The notes: generated from the sequence alone by a model not told the origin. Positions 16,004 through 24,366 are shown, counted from the stretch's first letter. The stretch: 32,919 nucleotides of DNA from Clostridiales bacterium (GCA_019423835.1 JAHZAR010000005.1:31274-64192); one strand, 5' to 3'. Made by a program: numbers and translations.

Positions 16004-16744
16004 TCATTCATACAAGCCAAGCAGTACCTCCGGTTCTATGGAAAGCTCCGTATCGCCTGGCCTTACACAGGCCAGAACGGGAAGTCCGGTGACAGATTCG
16101 CACATCCTTCGGTTATCCTCCTCCATCACGTCTCCCGGGTGAAACCGGTTCAGAATGATGCCCTTTGCAGGAATTTTGCGCTGCTTCAGATAGAAAGCAG
16201 TCAGTCCCGCTGCGTTGATGGTCCCGAGGCCTGCGTCGGCCACAAGGATGCAGGGCAGGTTCAGAGTCTTAATCAGATCCTCCAGAAATATTTTCTGGCT
16301 GTCAAAACGAAGGGGGCAGAGAATCCCTCCGGCTCCTTCCACGGTGACGCAGTCAAAGGAGGAAAGGAGGGCGGAAAACTGTGCCTTCACGTTTGGGAGA
16401 ACCAGAGGATTTCCCTCAAGACGGGCAGCCAGGTGGGGAGAAAAGGCCTGCTCATAGACATAGGGGCACATGGTCTCAAGCGGCTGGCTGATGCCGGAAA
16501 ACTCCTTTACAAATGCAGCGTCTCCCGGAATCAGAAGGCCGTCTTTTCTTTCGTTTCCGCTGACCGCGGCTTTAAAATAGGCCGCATGTCTGCCCAGCTG
16601 CCGGAGCTTTTTTACAATCAGGGCCGTTACATAGGTTTTTCCCACATCCGTTCCCGTTCCGGTGACGAAGAGGGAACGCCCGGAAGGGATACCTGCTGTA
16701 TTATTTTGTTTTTCTGCAGTTTCTGAGCTAAATCTGTCTTTCAT
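16004..16744 (-). CDS. bioD: Dethiobiotin synthetase
   Basis: This 246-residue cytoplasmic ATPase closes the ureido ring of dethiobiotin from diaminopelargonate and CO2. The P-loop is GTGTDVGKT (29-37), followed by YFKAAVSG (substrate Lys), TVEGAGGILCPL and LVADAGLGTINA. About 20 extra N-terminal residues precede the usual start, but GAGGTG lies just before ATG 16744, which supports that start. It overlaps the end of bioB by 17 nt, so translation is coupled. Confidence 0.95.
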   Translation of the reverse strand: MKDRFSSETAEKQNNTAGIPSGRSLFVTGTGTDVGKTYVTALIVKKLRQLGRHAAYFKAAVSGNERKDGLLIPGDAAFVKEFSGISQPLETMCPYVYEQAFSPHLAARLEGNPLVLPNVKAQFSALLSSFDCVTVEGAGGILCPLRFDSQKIFLEDLIKTLNLPCILVADAGLGTINAAGLTAFYLKQRKIPAKGIILNRFHPGDVMEEDNRRMCESVTGLPVLACVRPGDTELSIEPEVLLGLYE

Positions 16745-17756
16745 CTTTCACCTCATAGCCAAGACGGCGGATCAGTTCTCTGTCTGTCTCAAAGGAATAA
16801 CCGGAGGTGGTGAGCATATCTCCGCTGATGGCGGCATTGGCTCCGCTCTGAAAGCATGCCTCTCCCTTGTCGGCGAGAAGCCCCCGTCCGCCGGCCAGAC
16901 GGATGGAGCCGTCTGGGATGAGAAAGCGAAAGATGGCGACGGTGCGCCTCAGCTCATCATTGCTGAGAACGGGATTGTGGGCAAAAGGAGTTCCCGGGAT
17001 CGGATTTAACAGATTGACCGGAACAGATTTTACGCCAAGGCTGCGGACGGAGAGAACCATATCGATCCGATCCTCCATGGTTTCCCCCAATCCTATGATT
17101 CCCCCGGAACATAGTTCAAGGCCGGCCCGCATGGCTGCTTTCAGCGTCTCTGTTTTTTCCTGCCAGGTGTGGGTGGTGCAGACAGAGGGAAAAAAACGCT
17201 CAGAGGACTCCAGATTGCAGTGAACGCGGGAAACGCCTGCCAGGCGGAGCTTTGTAAACTGAGCCTCATTTAAAAGCCCGAAGGAAACACAGACGCGGAT
17301 ATTGGTCTGCCGTCTGATCTGGCGTATGCTCTCGCAGACTTTGCCGATCTCGGCATCAGAAAGCCGCTTCCCGGAGGTGACGATAGAATAACGGAGGACT
17401 CCGTGGGCGGCATTGAACCGGGCCTGTCTTAATAGCTCTTCTGATGAGAGGAGGGGATATTCCTCCGTGCAGGAGGTATGATAATGGACACTCTGGGCGC
17501 AGTATCTGCAGTCCTCTGAACAGCGCCCGCACTTTCCATTTACAATGGAGCACAGATCAAAGCCATTTCCGCAGAAATGGGAGCGTATTTCATCGGCGGT
17601 CCGGCACAGTTTTTCCAGGGGCTCGGCTGCCAGCAGAATTGCATCTTCCCGGGAAAGGAGTTCTCCGCCAAGTACCCGCCTCTTGGCAGAGCTCAGGAAA
17701 GAACTGCTGCAGGGGGATGAGAAAATTTCGGTATTTTTGTTTTCAGCAGGATTCAT
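16728..17756 (-). CDS. bioB: Biotin synthase
   Basis: This 342-residue radical-SAM enzyme inserts sulfur into dethiobiotin. The cluster motif C79-x3-C83-x2-C86 lies in GKCGRCSEDCRYCAQS. RYSIVTSGKRLSD, RVHCNLESS, SGGIIGLGETMEDR and PVNLLNPIPGTP are typical BioB segments. I place the start at ATG 17756, 8 nt after TGAGGT. The frame is open for another 220 codons upstream, but that part only shadows bioY. It follows bioY after 5 nt and overlaps bioD by 17 nt. Confidence 0.95.
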   Translation of the reverse strand: MNPAENKNTEIFSSPCSSSFLSSAKRRVLGGELLSREDAILLAAEPLEKLCRTADEIRSHFCGNGFDLCSIVNGKCGRCSEDCRYCAQSVHYHTSCTEEYPLLSSEELLRQARFNAAHGVLRYSIVTSGKRLSDAEIGKVCESIRQIRRQTNIRVCVSFGLLNEAQFTKLRLAGVSRVHCNLESSERFFPSVCTTHTWQEKTETLKAAMRAGLELCSGGIIGLGETMEDRIDMVLSVRSLGVKSVPVNLLNPIPGTPFAHNPVLSNDELRRTVAIFRFLIPDGSIRLAGGRGLLADKGEACFQSGANAAISGDMLTTSGYSFETDRELIRRLGYEVKDERQI

Positions 17757-17761
17757 AGATT

Positions 17762-18358
17762 TTACCTCACATTCTGAAAAGTTGACAGAAACAGCGGCTT
17801 CAGGCGGAAATAGAGGACTGCGGCCAGAATGCACAGACAAATATCTCCGGGAACAGCCAGGACAAAACAGTAGAGGAACAGAGGCCACAGGCCAATGGGC
17901 GTCTGAATGACATAGTTGGAAAGAAGGAAGTAATACAGCATGCCGATTCCGTAGACGATGGCAAGGCCTGCAAAGCTGCATAGAAGGATGAAACGGAAGG
18001 AAGGAGTTTTCCGGCTCCAGGCCAGTCTTCCGGTCACATAGCTGGCCAGGAAGAAGCCAATCAGATAGCCGAAGCTGGGCTTCCCAAGATACCAGATTCC
18101 TCCTCCCTCGGCGAAAACGGGAAGCCCCATAAGGCCTAAAAGGATATAGGTTCCCACACAGAATGCACCGTCTCTTCCGCCTAAAAGCAGGCCTGCAAGC
18201 ATGGTGAATAAAAACTGGAGAGTAAAAGGGACAACCGGGACAGGAATTCTGATAAAAGCTCCTGCAGAGATCAGCGTCGTGAACAGGGCGCACAGGGTCA
18301 GCTTCAGAGCCCTGGAGCCCTGCCTGCGGGACGACATTCGAAGATCCTTTTGAATCAT
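17762..18358 (-). CDS. bioY: Biotin transporter substrate-binding membrane protein BioY
   Basis: This 198-residue protein has six hydrophobic segments. Family motifs visible are VPFTLQFLFTMLAGLLLGGRDG, GTYILLGLMGLPVFAEGGGI read in pieces, and the GYLIGFFLASYVTGR helix. BioY is the S-component of an energy-coupling-factor importer for biotin. The ECF module genes are not in this window. AAAGGAG precedes ATG 18358. It is the first gene of the operon controlled by the BirA site at 18412-18444, so import and synthesis are shut off together. Confidence 0.95.
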   Translation of the reverse strand: MIQKDLRMSSRRQGSRALKLTLCALFTTLISAGAFIRIPVPVVPFTLQFLFTMLAGLLLGGRDGAFCVGTYILLGLMGLPVFAEGGGIWYLGKPSFGYLIGFFLASYVTGRLAWSRKTPSFRFILLCSFAGLAIVYGIGMLYYFLLSNYVIQTPIGLWPLFLYCFVLAVPGDICLCILAAVLYFRLKPLFLSTFQNVR

Positions 18359-18390
18359 AGCGTTCTCCTTTGCTGGTGAAATGTAAGGGT

Positions 18391-18444
18391 AGTATATCTG
18401 GAAAAAAGATAATTGTCAACTATATATTTTAAAAAGTTTACAAT
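18391..18444 (-). promoter_or_regulatory. Biotin operon promoter overlapped by a BirA operator
   Basis: On the minus strand TTGACA (18414-18419) and TATACT (18391-18396) are exactly 17 nt apart, near-perfect for sigma-A. The inverted repeat ATTGTCAAC (18412-18420) and GTTTACAAT (18436-18444), with a 15-nt spacer and one mismatch, fits the BirA operator consensus. The operator covers the -35 box, so biotin-loaded BirA should block transcription. Confidence 0.88.
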
Positions 18445-18570
18445 TAAAATCTCTGAGGGGAAAAGAATGTGTCAGCAAAAAAAATAGTGGCGCTAAAAGC
18501 TGTTTGAAGCAGAAAATATCCTGATATTACGTGAATTTTACATGAAAGACACAAAATTTTCACAAAGAAA

Positions 18571-18612
18571 TTAGCACTCACCTCTTGACAGTGCTAATAA
18601 TAGTGCTATAAT
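18571..18612 (+). promoter_or_regulatory. CIRCE element and promoter of hsp20
   Basis: TTAGCACTC (18571-18579), a 9-nt spacer and CAGTGCTAA (18589-18597) match the HrcA operator CIRCE with one changed base. TTGACA (18585-18590) and TATAAT (18607-18612), 16 nt apart, form a consensus promoter inside it. An extra half-site, TAGTGCTA (18601-18608), overlaps the -10 box. HrcA repression relieved by heat is the expected control. Confidence 0.9.
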
Positions 18613-18765
18613 AAGGGCGTAAAGAGAAAGAGGGATAAAGAGAGACGGAAAGCAGTGAAGAGCTTTCAGACAGACATCTCCCGTCGGAAGACAATCCCTC
18701 AGGTAGCTTTCAGAACAGCATCCTGAACGGTTACATGGCATAAAGATTTGAAGGAGGCATGACTT
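18613..18765 (+). promoter_or_regulatory. Structured 5' leader of hsp20
   Basis: The roughly 150-nt leader can form nested stems: GACGG (18644-18648) with CCGTC (18681-18685), enclosing GAAAGC (18648-18653) with GCTTTC (18662-18667). The two stems compete for one base. AGCTTTCAGA occurs at 18661-18670 and again at 18705-18714. No stem clearly covers the ribosome site (AAGGAGG before 18766), so thermosensing is only a possibility. Confidence 0.35.
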
Positions 18766-19230
18766 ATGTTATATGTACCAAGTATTTTCGGAGAAAATTT
18801 AATGGATGACTTTATGGATGATTTCGGATTTGGTTTTGACGACAGTTTCTTTGGAAGAAAGAATCCTCTGTACGGAAAGCATGCGAAGAACATGATGAAG
18901 ACCGATGTAAGGGAAAAGGATGACGCTTATGAGGTGGCCGTTGACCTGCCGGGCTTTAAGAAGGATGAAATCCATCTGGAGCTGAAGGATGGATATATAA
19001 CCATCAGTGCCGCCAAGGGACTTGACAAGGATGAGAAGGACAAAGAAGGCCGTCTGATCAGGCAGGAGAGATATTCAGGCAGTATGAGCCGCAGCTTCTA
19101 TGTAGGCGAGAATCTGAAACAGGAAGATATCAAGGCCAGATTTGAAAACGGCGTCCTCACCCTCGACTTCCCGAAGGCAGAGATGAACAGGCAGGTTCCG
19201 GAGAACCACAGGATTGCCATCGAAGGATAA
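18766..19230 (+). CDS. Small heat-shock protein, Hsp20/alpha-crystallin family
   Basis: This 154-residue ATP-independent holdase protects unfolding proteins. A short Asp/Phe-rich N-terminal arm (1-35) leads to the alpha-crystallin domain (about 45-140). That domain has DVREKDDAYEVAVDLPGFKK, SGSMSRSFYVGE and the conserved AxxxNGVLTL-type segment ARFENGVLTLDFPK. The usual C-terminal I-x-I anchor is represented by RIAIEG. AAGGAGG precedes ATG 18766. A CIRCE promoter upstream and a terminator at 19295-19347 make it a single-gene unit. Confidence 0.95.
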   Translation: MLYVPSIFGENLMDDFMDDFGFGFDDSFFGRKNPLYGKHAKNMMKTDVREKDDAYEVAVDLPGFKKDEIHLELKDGYITISAAKGLDKDEKDKEGRLIRQERYSGSMSRSFYVGENLKQEDIKARFENGVLTLDFPKAEMNRQVPENHRIAIEG

Positions 19231-19294
19231 GGGCCGGAAAATACAGGTGTTCATGAGAAACAAGATCCTAACTGAATGCTCTCATATATTATAT

Positions 19295-19347
19295 GCACAA
19301 TAAAAGAACTCCCATGGGGAACTCCCGTGGGAGTTCTTTTATTGTGC
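19295..19347. terminator. Bidirectional intrinsic terminator after hsp20
   Basis: A perfect 20-bp stem (19295-19314 with 19328-19347) has a loop that can extend the pairing through G/C bases. A TTTTATT run on the 3' arm gives the tail on both strands. Confidence 0.82.
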
Positions 19348-19638
19348 AGAAAATCTGCTGCTGAAGAAGTCTCATACAGGCAGAAAAGCTCTTTCGGAGG
19401 ATTCAGTCTAAAGAGAAAAAGGAAATAAATTGTAAATAAGGAATAAAAACGGAAATAGAGAAAAGATAAAAAAAGAATAGATTTTATGTATAGCAGTCTT
19501 GACAATATTTATAAAAACTATTTAAAAATATTACCTTTATATTGACAATATTTGTTCAACATGCTAAAATAAAGCACATAAACTATTAAACATATTAACA
19601 GTATAGATACTTAATTAAAAAGAGGGGAAGTTCGGCAA
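19348..19638 (+). promoter_or_regulatory. A/T-rich promoter region of the C-S lyase/ABC operon
   Basis: No gene is seen here. TTGACA (19542-19547) and TAAAAT (19565-19570), 17 nt apart, form a good sigma-A promoter 69 nt before the first gene. The 12-mer TTGACAATATTT occurs at 19499-19510 and at 19542-19553, the second copy overlapping the -35 box. This suggests a repeated regulator site or tandem promoters. Confidence 0.65.
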
Positions 19639-20799
19639 ATGACCTATGATTTTGAACAGTCTGCAGACAGATCAAATACAAACAGCGAAAAATATGACGG
19701 TGCGGCAAAATTTGCGCCTAAGGCGCCGAAAGAAAGCATACCTCTCTGGATCGCCGACATGGATTTTAAGACAGCTCCAGAGATTGTAGAGGATATGAAG
19801 CGCAGAGTAGAGAGCGGAATTTTCGGTTATACGGATATCTATGATGATTCCTACTATGAAGCTGTCTGCGGCTGGATGAAGAAAAAACACGGCTGGGAAT
19901 TCGATAAAAGTGAGATTGTATTAGACTCTGGAGTGGTGCCTGCGATTCTCCACGGGCTGAGTCTTCTGGGGAAGCCGGGGGACGGAGTGATAATTCAGAC
20001 TCCGGCATACAGGCCATTTTATAATACGGTCTGTTCTCTGAAAATGAAGCCTGTTTTCTCGCCTCTTGTCAGCAAAAACGGGAGATATGAAATGGACTTT
20101 GAGGATTTGGAGAGGAAAGCGGCCGATAAAGATAACCGGGTATTTATACTGTGCAGTCCTCACAATCCCACGGGACGAGTGTGGACAGAGGAGGAGCTCA
20201 GGCGGGTAATGGAAATCTGCCGCGCTTATAAGGTTGCGGTTATCAGCGATGAAATTCATGGAGATCTGGTAAGAAGCGGAAAAAGACATCTCCCTCTGAC
20301 ATCCCTGTTTCCTGCTGAAAAGAGGGTGATTGTGTGCACCTCCCCCAGTAAAACCTTTAATCTGGCGGGGAATCATCTGGCGAATATCATGATCCCTGAT
20401 ATCAGTCTGAGGGAAGAGTGGGAGCGGAGATACCACTATATGCCAAATCCGATTTCGGTGGAGGCGACGATTTCAGCATATACCAGAGCCGGGCAGTGGG
20501 AGGAAGGTCTGAATCGATATATCGACGGGACCTTTGAGATGATGGAGAATTATTTTGGGCACTATCTGCCGAAAGTTCATTTCAGGGCTCCAGAGGCCAC
20601 CTATCTGGCCTGGATTGATATGAGAGAATATGGGCTTTCACAGGAGAACCTGGTGGAGCGGTTTTTAAGAAACGGATTGATAATAGAAGGGGGTGAGCAG
20701 TTCGTTGCAGACGGAGAAGGATTTGTGAGAATGAATGTGGCAGCTCCGAGAACGGTAATCCGGGAGGCGCTTGAGCGTATGAGAACAGCATTCGCCTGA
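19639..20799 (+). CDS. MalY/PatB-type PLP-dependent C-S beta-lyase
   Basis: This 386-residue cytoplasmic aminotransferase-fold enzyme resembles cystathionine beta-lyases of the MalY/PatB group. These release a thiol, pyruvate and ammonia from cysteine S-conjugates. Landmarks are IPLWIADMDFKTAPEI, FGYTDIYDDSYYEAV, SPHNPTGRVW, SDEIHGDLV and the Schiff-base lysine K238 in SPSKTFNLAG. The N-terminal NTNSEKYD is also typical. It leads an operon with an amino-acid ABC importer and a ribokinase-like kinase, so its substrate is probably imported. Cystathionine, cystine or an S-conjugate is possible; the sequence does not decide. Confidence 0.88.
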   Translation: MTYDFEQSADRSNTNSEKYDGAAKFAPKAPKESIPLWIADMDFKTAPEIVEDMKRRVESGIFGYTDIYDDSYYEAVCGWMKKKHGWEFDKSEIVLDSGVVPAILHGLSLLGKPGDGVIIQTPAYRPFYNTVCSLKMKPVFSPLVSKNGRYEMDFEDLERKAADKDNRVFILCSPHNPTGRVWTEEELRRVMEICRAYKVAVISDEIHGDLVRSGKRHLPLTSLFPAEKRVIVCTSPSKTFNLAGNHLANIMIPDISLREEWERRYHYMPNPISVEATISAYTRAGQWEEGLNRYIDGTFEMMENYFGHYLPKVHFRAPEATYLAWIDMREYGLSQENLVERFLRNGLIIEGGEQFVADGEGFVRMNVAAPRTVIREALERMRTAFA

Positions 20800-20892
20800 C
20801 AGGGCAGAGATGAGGAAAGAAAAAACGGAAAACAGACTGACAGGATGCAAACGAGAAACCAATGAAAATATAACAATAAAGGAGGAAAAAAC

Positions 20893-21804
20893 ATGAAAAA
20901 AAGAACATTGGCACTGGCAGCAGCATTTGCTTTGGCAGCAGTGGCTACAGGGTGCAGCGGGCAGGAAAAAGAGACAGAGACACAGTCTGCCGCTCTCAGT
21001 CAGGCAGAGGATGGCGCAGAGGGGGAATCAGCTGGAGCAGCCGGAACAGATGAGGAAAATTCCGGTAAAGAGGCGACCAGATATGAAAATATTCTGGCAT
21101 CCGGTGTCCTGAAAATTGGAACAGAAGGAACCTATAAACCGTTTACCTATCACGATGAAAATAATGAGCTCTGCGGCTATGATGTGGAGGTCGGAAAAAT
21201 GATCGGGGATAAGCTGGGTGTAAAGACGGAATATTCTGAGATTACCTGGGAAGGACTTTTAACTTCCCTTGATACAGGAACCGTGGATCTTGTCTTGAAT
21301 CAGGTGGGAGTGACACCGGAAAGAGAAGAAAAATATGACTTCAGCGATCCGTATCTCTACAGCTATATTGCTCTGATTACACTGGACGATAACGAAGAGA
21401 TTACAGACTGGGAGAGCGCAGAGGGAAAGAAAACATCCTTAAACGTATCCAGCAACTATGCGGGAATCGCAGAGCAGTATGGAATGGATATTACAGCCTC
21501 TGATACCTTCAGCAAAGACATTGAACTGTTATTAGCCGGAAGAACAGACTGTGTAATTAATAATACCATCGCATTTAATGATTTCCTGACACAGAAGCCG
21601 GACACTCCCATTAAGATTGTGGCGGTACAGGAAACTCCGGATACGGTTGCCATTCCGATTCCCAAGGGAAATGAGGATCTGCTGGAAGCGGTAAACCAGG
21701 CCATCGCAGAGCTCAGGGAGGATGGAACTCTGACAGAACTCTCAGAAAAATATCTCGGAAAGGATTTCTCTAAGGAAATGACGTTGGAGGAACTTACACA
21801 GTAA
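20893..21804 (+). CDS. Polar amino-acid ABC transporter substrate-binding lipoprotein (family 3)
   Basis: This 303-residue protein has a lipoprotein signal ending in ATGC (C21) and an acidic Glu/Ser/Gly linker to about residue 60. The periplasmic-binding-protein class II fold follows. LKIGTEGTYKPFTYHDENN, GYDVEVGKMIGDKLG, LNQVGVTPEREEKYDFSDPY and LRLREDGTLTELSEKYLG-like LREDGTLTELSEKYLG are classic family-3 motifs. Many members bind cystine, glutamine, histidine or arginine; the ligand is not predictable here. A cystine-like ligand would fit the C-S lyase 93 nt upstream. AAAGGAGG precedes ATG 20893. Confidence 0.93.
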   Translation: MKKRTLALAAAFALAAVATGCSGQEKETETQSAALSQAEDGAEGESAGAAGTDEENSGKEATRYENILASGVLKIGTEGTYKPFTYHDENNELCGYDVEVGKMIGDKLGVKTEYSEITWEGLLTSLDTGTVDLVLNQVGVTPEREEKYDFSDPYLYSYIALITLDDNEEITDWESAEGKKTSLNVSSNYAGIAEQYGMDITASDTFSKDIELLLAGRTDCVINNTIAFNDFLTQKPDTPIKIVAVQETPDTVAIPIPKGNEDLLEAVNQAIAELREDGTLTELSEKYLGKDFSKEMTLEELTQ

Positions 21805-21825
21805 AGAGCCAGGGGGGTGAATGAA

Positions 21826-22530
21826 ATGGATGCACGTACGATTGAAATACTGACAGATTCTTTCTGGCCGATACTGAAAGCGGGAATCACTTATACCATA
21901 CCTCTGACATTGATTGCATTCGCCCTCGGAACCCTTCTTGCGGTGCTGGTGGCTATTATCAGGATATCGAGAGTGCCGATACTGGACAGAATATGTGAGC
22001 TGTATGTCTGGATTATCAGAGGAACCCCGCTGCTTGTGCAGCTCTTTCTCGTATTTTTCGGATTGCCCAAGGTAGGAATTGTTATTGAACCTATGCCGTC
22101 GGGAATTCTAGTCTTCACGCTGAGCATCGGCGCATACAGCTCTGAGATTTTCAGGGCAGCAATCCTCTCAATTCCCAAAGGACAGTGGGAGGCGGCTATG
22201 TCCCTGGGGATGAGCTACCCGCAGCAGCTCATTCGGGTAATCCTTCCCCAGGCCGTAAAAATATCCGTTCCGCCGCTGTTTAACAGCTTTATCGCGCTGG
22301 TAAAGGATACCTCTCTTGCGGCGAATATCACGATTCCGGAAATGTTTCTGACTACGCAGAGAATAACAGCCCGGAATTATGAGCCTCTCCTCATGTACAT
22401 GGAAGTTGGCTTTATTTATCTGATTTTCTGTACTGTTCTGAATTATCTTCAGAAGAAGGTGGAAGACAGGCTGATGCTGACTCCCCACGAAAAAAGGAAA
22501 ATTAAGGAAATTTCAGATTCACAGGGATAG
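21826..22530 (+). CDS. Amino-acid ABC transporter permease
   Basis: This 234-residue HisM/GlnP-family permease has about five hydrophobic segments. YVWIIRGTPLLVQLFLVFFG near residues 60-80 and the EAAMSLGMSYPQQLIRVILPQA coupling loop (EAA motif) contact the ATPase. ATG 21826 is preferred because AGGGGGG lies 8 nt upstream; a GTG at 21817 overlaps that site. The gene follows the binding protein by 21 nt and precedes the ATPase by 10 nt. Confidence 0.94.
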   Translation: MDARTIEILTDSFWPILKAGITYTIPLTLIAFALGTLLAVLVAIIRISRVPILDRICELYVWIIRGTPLLVQLFLVFFGLPKVGIVIEPMPSGILVFTLSIGAYSSEIFRAAILSIPKGQWEAAMSLGMSYPQQLIRVILPQAVKISVPPLFNSFIALVKDTSLAANITIPEMFLTTQRITARNYEPLLMYMEVGFIYLIFCTVLNYLQKKVEDRLMLTPHEKRKIKEISDSQG

Positions 22531-22540
22531 GAGGAGCGCT

Positions 22541-23272
22541 ATGCTGGAAATCAGACATCTGCACAAATATTTTGGCAGCAACCACGTGTTAAAGGACATT
22601 AATCTGAAAATCGAGTCAAACAGGACAACCGCAATTATAGGCTCTTCCGGCTCAGGAAAATCTACACTTCTGCGCTGTATTAATCTTCTGGAAACGCCGG
22701 ATGAGGGGGAGATAAGCCTTGACGGAAACACACTTCGCTTTCCGGGACGCCTGGCACACCGCACAAAGTCTGCCTTTACAAAACGTACGGGAATGGTTTT
22801 TCAGAGCTTCAACCTGTTTCCGCATATGAATGCAATGGAAAATATCATGGAAGGTCCCGTAACCGTGCTGAAAAAGAATAAAAAGGAAGCCAGGCTTGAG
22901 GCAATGGAGCTCTTAAAAAAGGTAGGCCTTGAGGATAAATGGGACAGCCTTCCCAGCCAGCTTTCAGGCGGACAGCAGCAGCGGATCGCTATCGCCAGGG
23001 CATTGGCCATGAAGCCGGAAATCCTTCTTTTTGACGAACCCACAAGTGCTCTGGATCCAGAACTGGGGGCAGGTATCCTCAATCTGATCAGGGAACTGTC
23101 GAAAGAGAATTATACGATTCTTGTGGTAACCCATAATATGTCTTTTGCCAGGGAGGTCAGCGATGAAGTGGTTTTTGTGGAGAAAGGAACCATTCTCGCA
23201 AAAGGAAGCTATGATGAGCTGGTAAATATGAAAAATGACAGAATTACCCAGTTTTTAAGCTATCTGGATTAA
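22541..23272 (+). CDS. Amino-acid ABC transporter ATP-binding protein
   Basis: This 243-residue ATPase is of the GlnQ/HisP type. Walker A GSSGSGKST lies near residues 34-42, and a Q-loop occurs in GMVFQSFNLFPHM. The signature is LSGGQQQRIAIARAL, Walker B is ILLFDEPTSALDPE, and the switch histidine is in VVTHNMSFAREV. GGAGG precedes ATG 22541. It energises the importer formed by the two preceding genes. A 66-nt gap separates it from the kinase gene; that gap contains CCCTCAGAGGG, which could sequester the kinase ribosome site. Confidence 0.96.
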   Translation: MLEIRHLHKYFGSNHVLKDINLKIESNRTTAIIGSSGSGKSTLLRCINLLETPDEGEISLDGNTLRFPGRLAHRTKSAFTKRTGMVFQSFNLFPHMNAMENIMEGPVTVLKKNKKEARLEAMELLKKVGLEDKWDSLPSQLSGGQQQRIAIARALAMKPEILLFDEPTSALDPELGAGILNLIRELSKENYTILVVTHNMSFAREVSDEVVFVEKGTILAKGSYDELVNMKNDRITQFLSYLD

Positions 23273-23338
23273 CCGGAGCAGGAGCTTATGAGGCTCTGAA
23301 ATCAGGCAGGTAAGGCCCTCAGAGGGAGGTGAAAAAAA

Positions 23339-24256
23339 CTGAAAGGAAAGAAACATATTTTCGTATTCGGCTCGCTTATCATGGATATTTCCATTGGCTG
23401 TGAAGAGATACCGAAAGCCGGTGAAACGGTTTACACCTATGAGGATTATCAGGTAAATCCCGGTGGAAAAGGGGGAAATCAGGCAGTAGCTGCCGCAAGG
23501 GCCGGCGGAAGCGTAACGGTTCTGGGGCGGATTGCCGACGATGAGTATGCTCATATACTGACAGACAGCTTCAGGGCAGACCGGATTGAGACAGGCTATC
23601 TTCTCACAGACCGTCTGGCCAAGACAGGGGTGGCCTTCGTCTGGGTGGACAGCAGGGGCAGCAACAGATGCCTGGGGGCTCTGGGGGCGAAGGCCAGAAA
23701 CACGCCGGAGGATAGCAGAAGATATGAGCCAGTGTTTCAGGAGGGAGATATTGTGATGACGACCCTGGAGCATGAGGAGAAGGTTCTTGATGCAGTCACA
23801 GAACTGGCAAAGAGAAAAGGCTGCCTTTTAATGGTAGATCCCTCGTCAAAGGATTACTCAAAGCTCACCGATAAGATAGCCAGGCGCATTGATATTTTAA
23901 AGCCGAATGAGGTGGAAACGGAGATACTTACCGGAATCCATGTAGAGAATATTGAGGATGCGTACAGGGCAGCGTCCGTCCTGAGGGAGAGAGGAATTAA
24001 AATGCCGATTATTTCCCTGGGAGAGCAGGGAGCTGTTTATGAGTCCGAAGGTAAGGTGTACCATGTGAAAGGCATAGAGGTTCCCACAGTGGATACAACG
24101 GCAGCAGGAGACACCTTTATCGGCAGTCTGGCAGCCCGCCTGTCACTGGGAGAACCGTTTCCGGAAGCCATAGACTATGCCAACCGTGCAGCCTCCTTAT
24201 GTGTCCAAAAGAAAGGAGCCCAGAAGTCTATCCCTTTTATGAATGATGTATTATAA
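23339..24256 (+). CDS. Ribokinase-like PfkB-family kinase with apparent CTG start
   Basis: This 305-residue sugar or nucleoside kinase has IFVFGSLIMDISIGCEEIP as its first strand, the glycine-rich substrate loop GGKGGNQAVAAARAG (42-56), KPNEVETEILTG, and the ATP/anion-hole motif DTTAAGDTF with catalytic D258. The first in-frame ATG (23381) would delete the essential first beta-strand. A TGA at 23330-23332 bars any earlier start. The only good candidate between is CTG 23339, 8 nt after GGGAGGTG. The closest named relative by motif is RbsK, but the substrate in an amino-acid-importer operon is uncertain; a ribosylated or sugar-conjugated amino acid is possible. Confidence 0.88.
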   Translation: MKGKKHIFVFGSLIMDISIGCEEIPKAGETVYTYEDYQVNPGGKGGNQAVAAARAGGSVTVLGRIADDEYAHILTDSFRADRIETGYLLTDRLAKTGVAFVWVDSRGSNRCLGALGAKARNTPEDSRRYEPVFQEGDIVMTTLEHEEKVLDAVTELAKRKGCLLMVDPSSKDYSKLTDKIARRIDILKPNEVETEILTGIHVENIEDAYRAASVLRERGIKMPIISLGEQGAVYESEGKVYHVKGIEVPTVDTTAAGDTFIGSLAARLSLGEPFPEAIDYANRAASLCVQKKGAQKSIPFMNDVL

Positions 24257-24257
24257 T

Positions 24258-24291
24258 AAAGGCTAGCGGGGTGTGCAGAGCTGGCCTTTTT
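24258..24291 (+). terminator. Intrinsic terminator after the kinase gene
   Basis: AAAGGCTAGC (24258-24267) pairs with GCTGGCCTTT (24280-24289) with one G-T wobble, a 12-nt loop and a T run to 24291. It divides the ABC/lyase/kinase operon from marR-btpA. Confidence 0.68.
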
Positions 24292-24309
24292 GCAGAGAAA
24301 ACAGAGCAA

Positions 24310-24323
24310 AATTCCCGTGAATT
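24310..24323. promoter_or_regulatory. Inverted repeat before marR, candidate operator
   Basis: AATTC (24310-24314) and GAATT (24319-24323) flank a 4-bp centre, 43 bp before the marR start. MarR proteins often repress their own operon through such palindromes. No clear -35/-10 pair was found beside it. Confidence 0.3.
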
Positions 24324-24366
24324 CCGCAAGGAAAGCGTTTTATCAAATTACAGAAAAGGGAAAAGG

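Noticed and set aside
17757..18419. 220-codon in-frame extension upstream of bioB
   Set aside because: It runs through bioY in another frame of the same strand, has no family resemblance, and the true bioB start has its own ribosome site at 17756.
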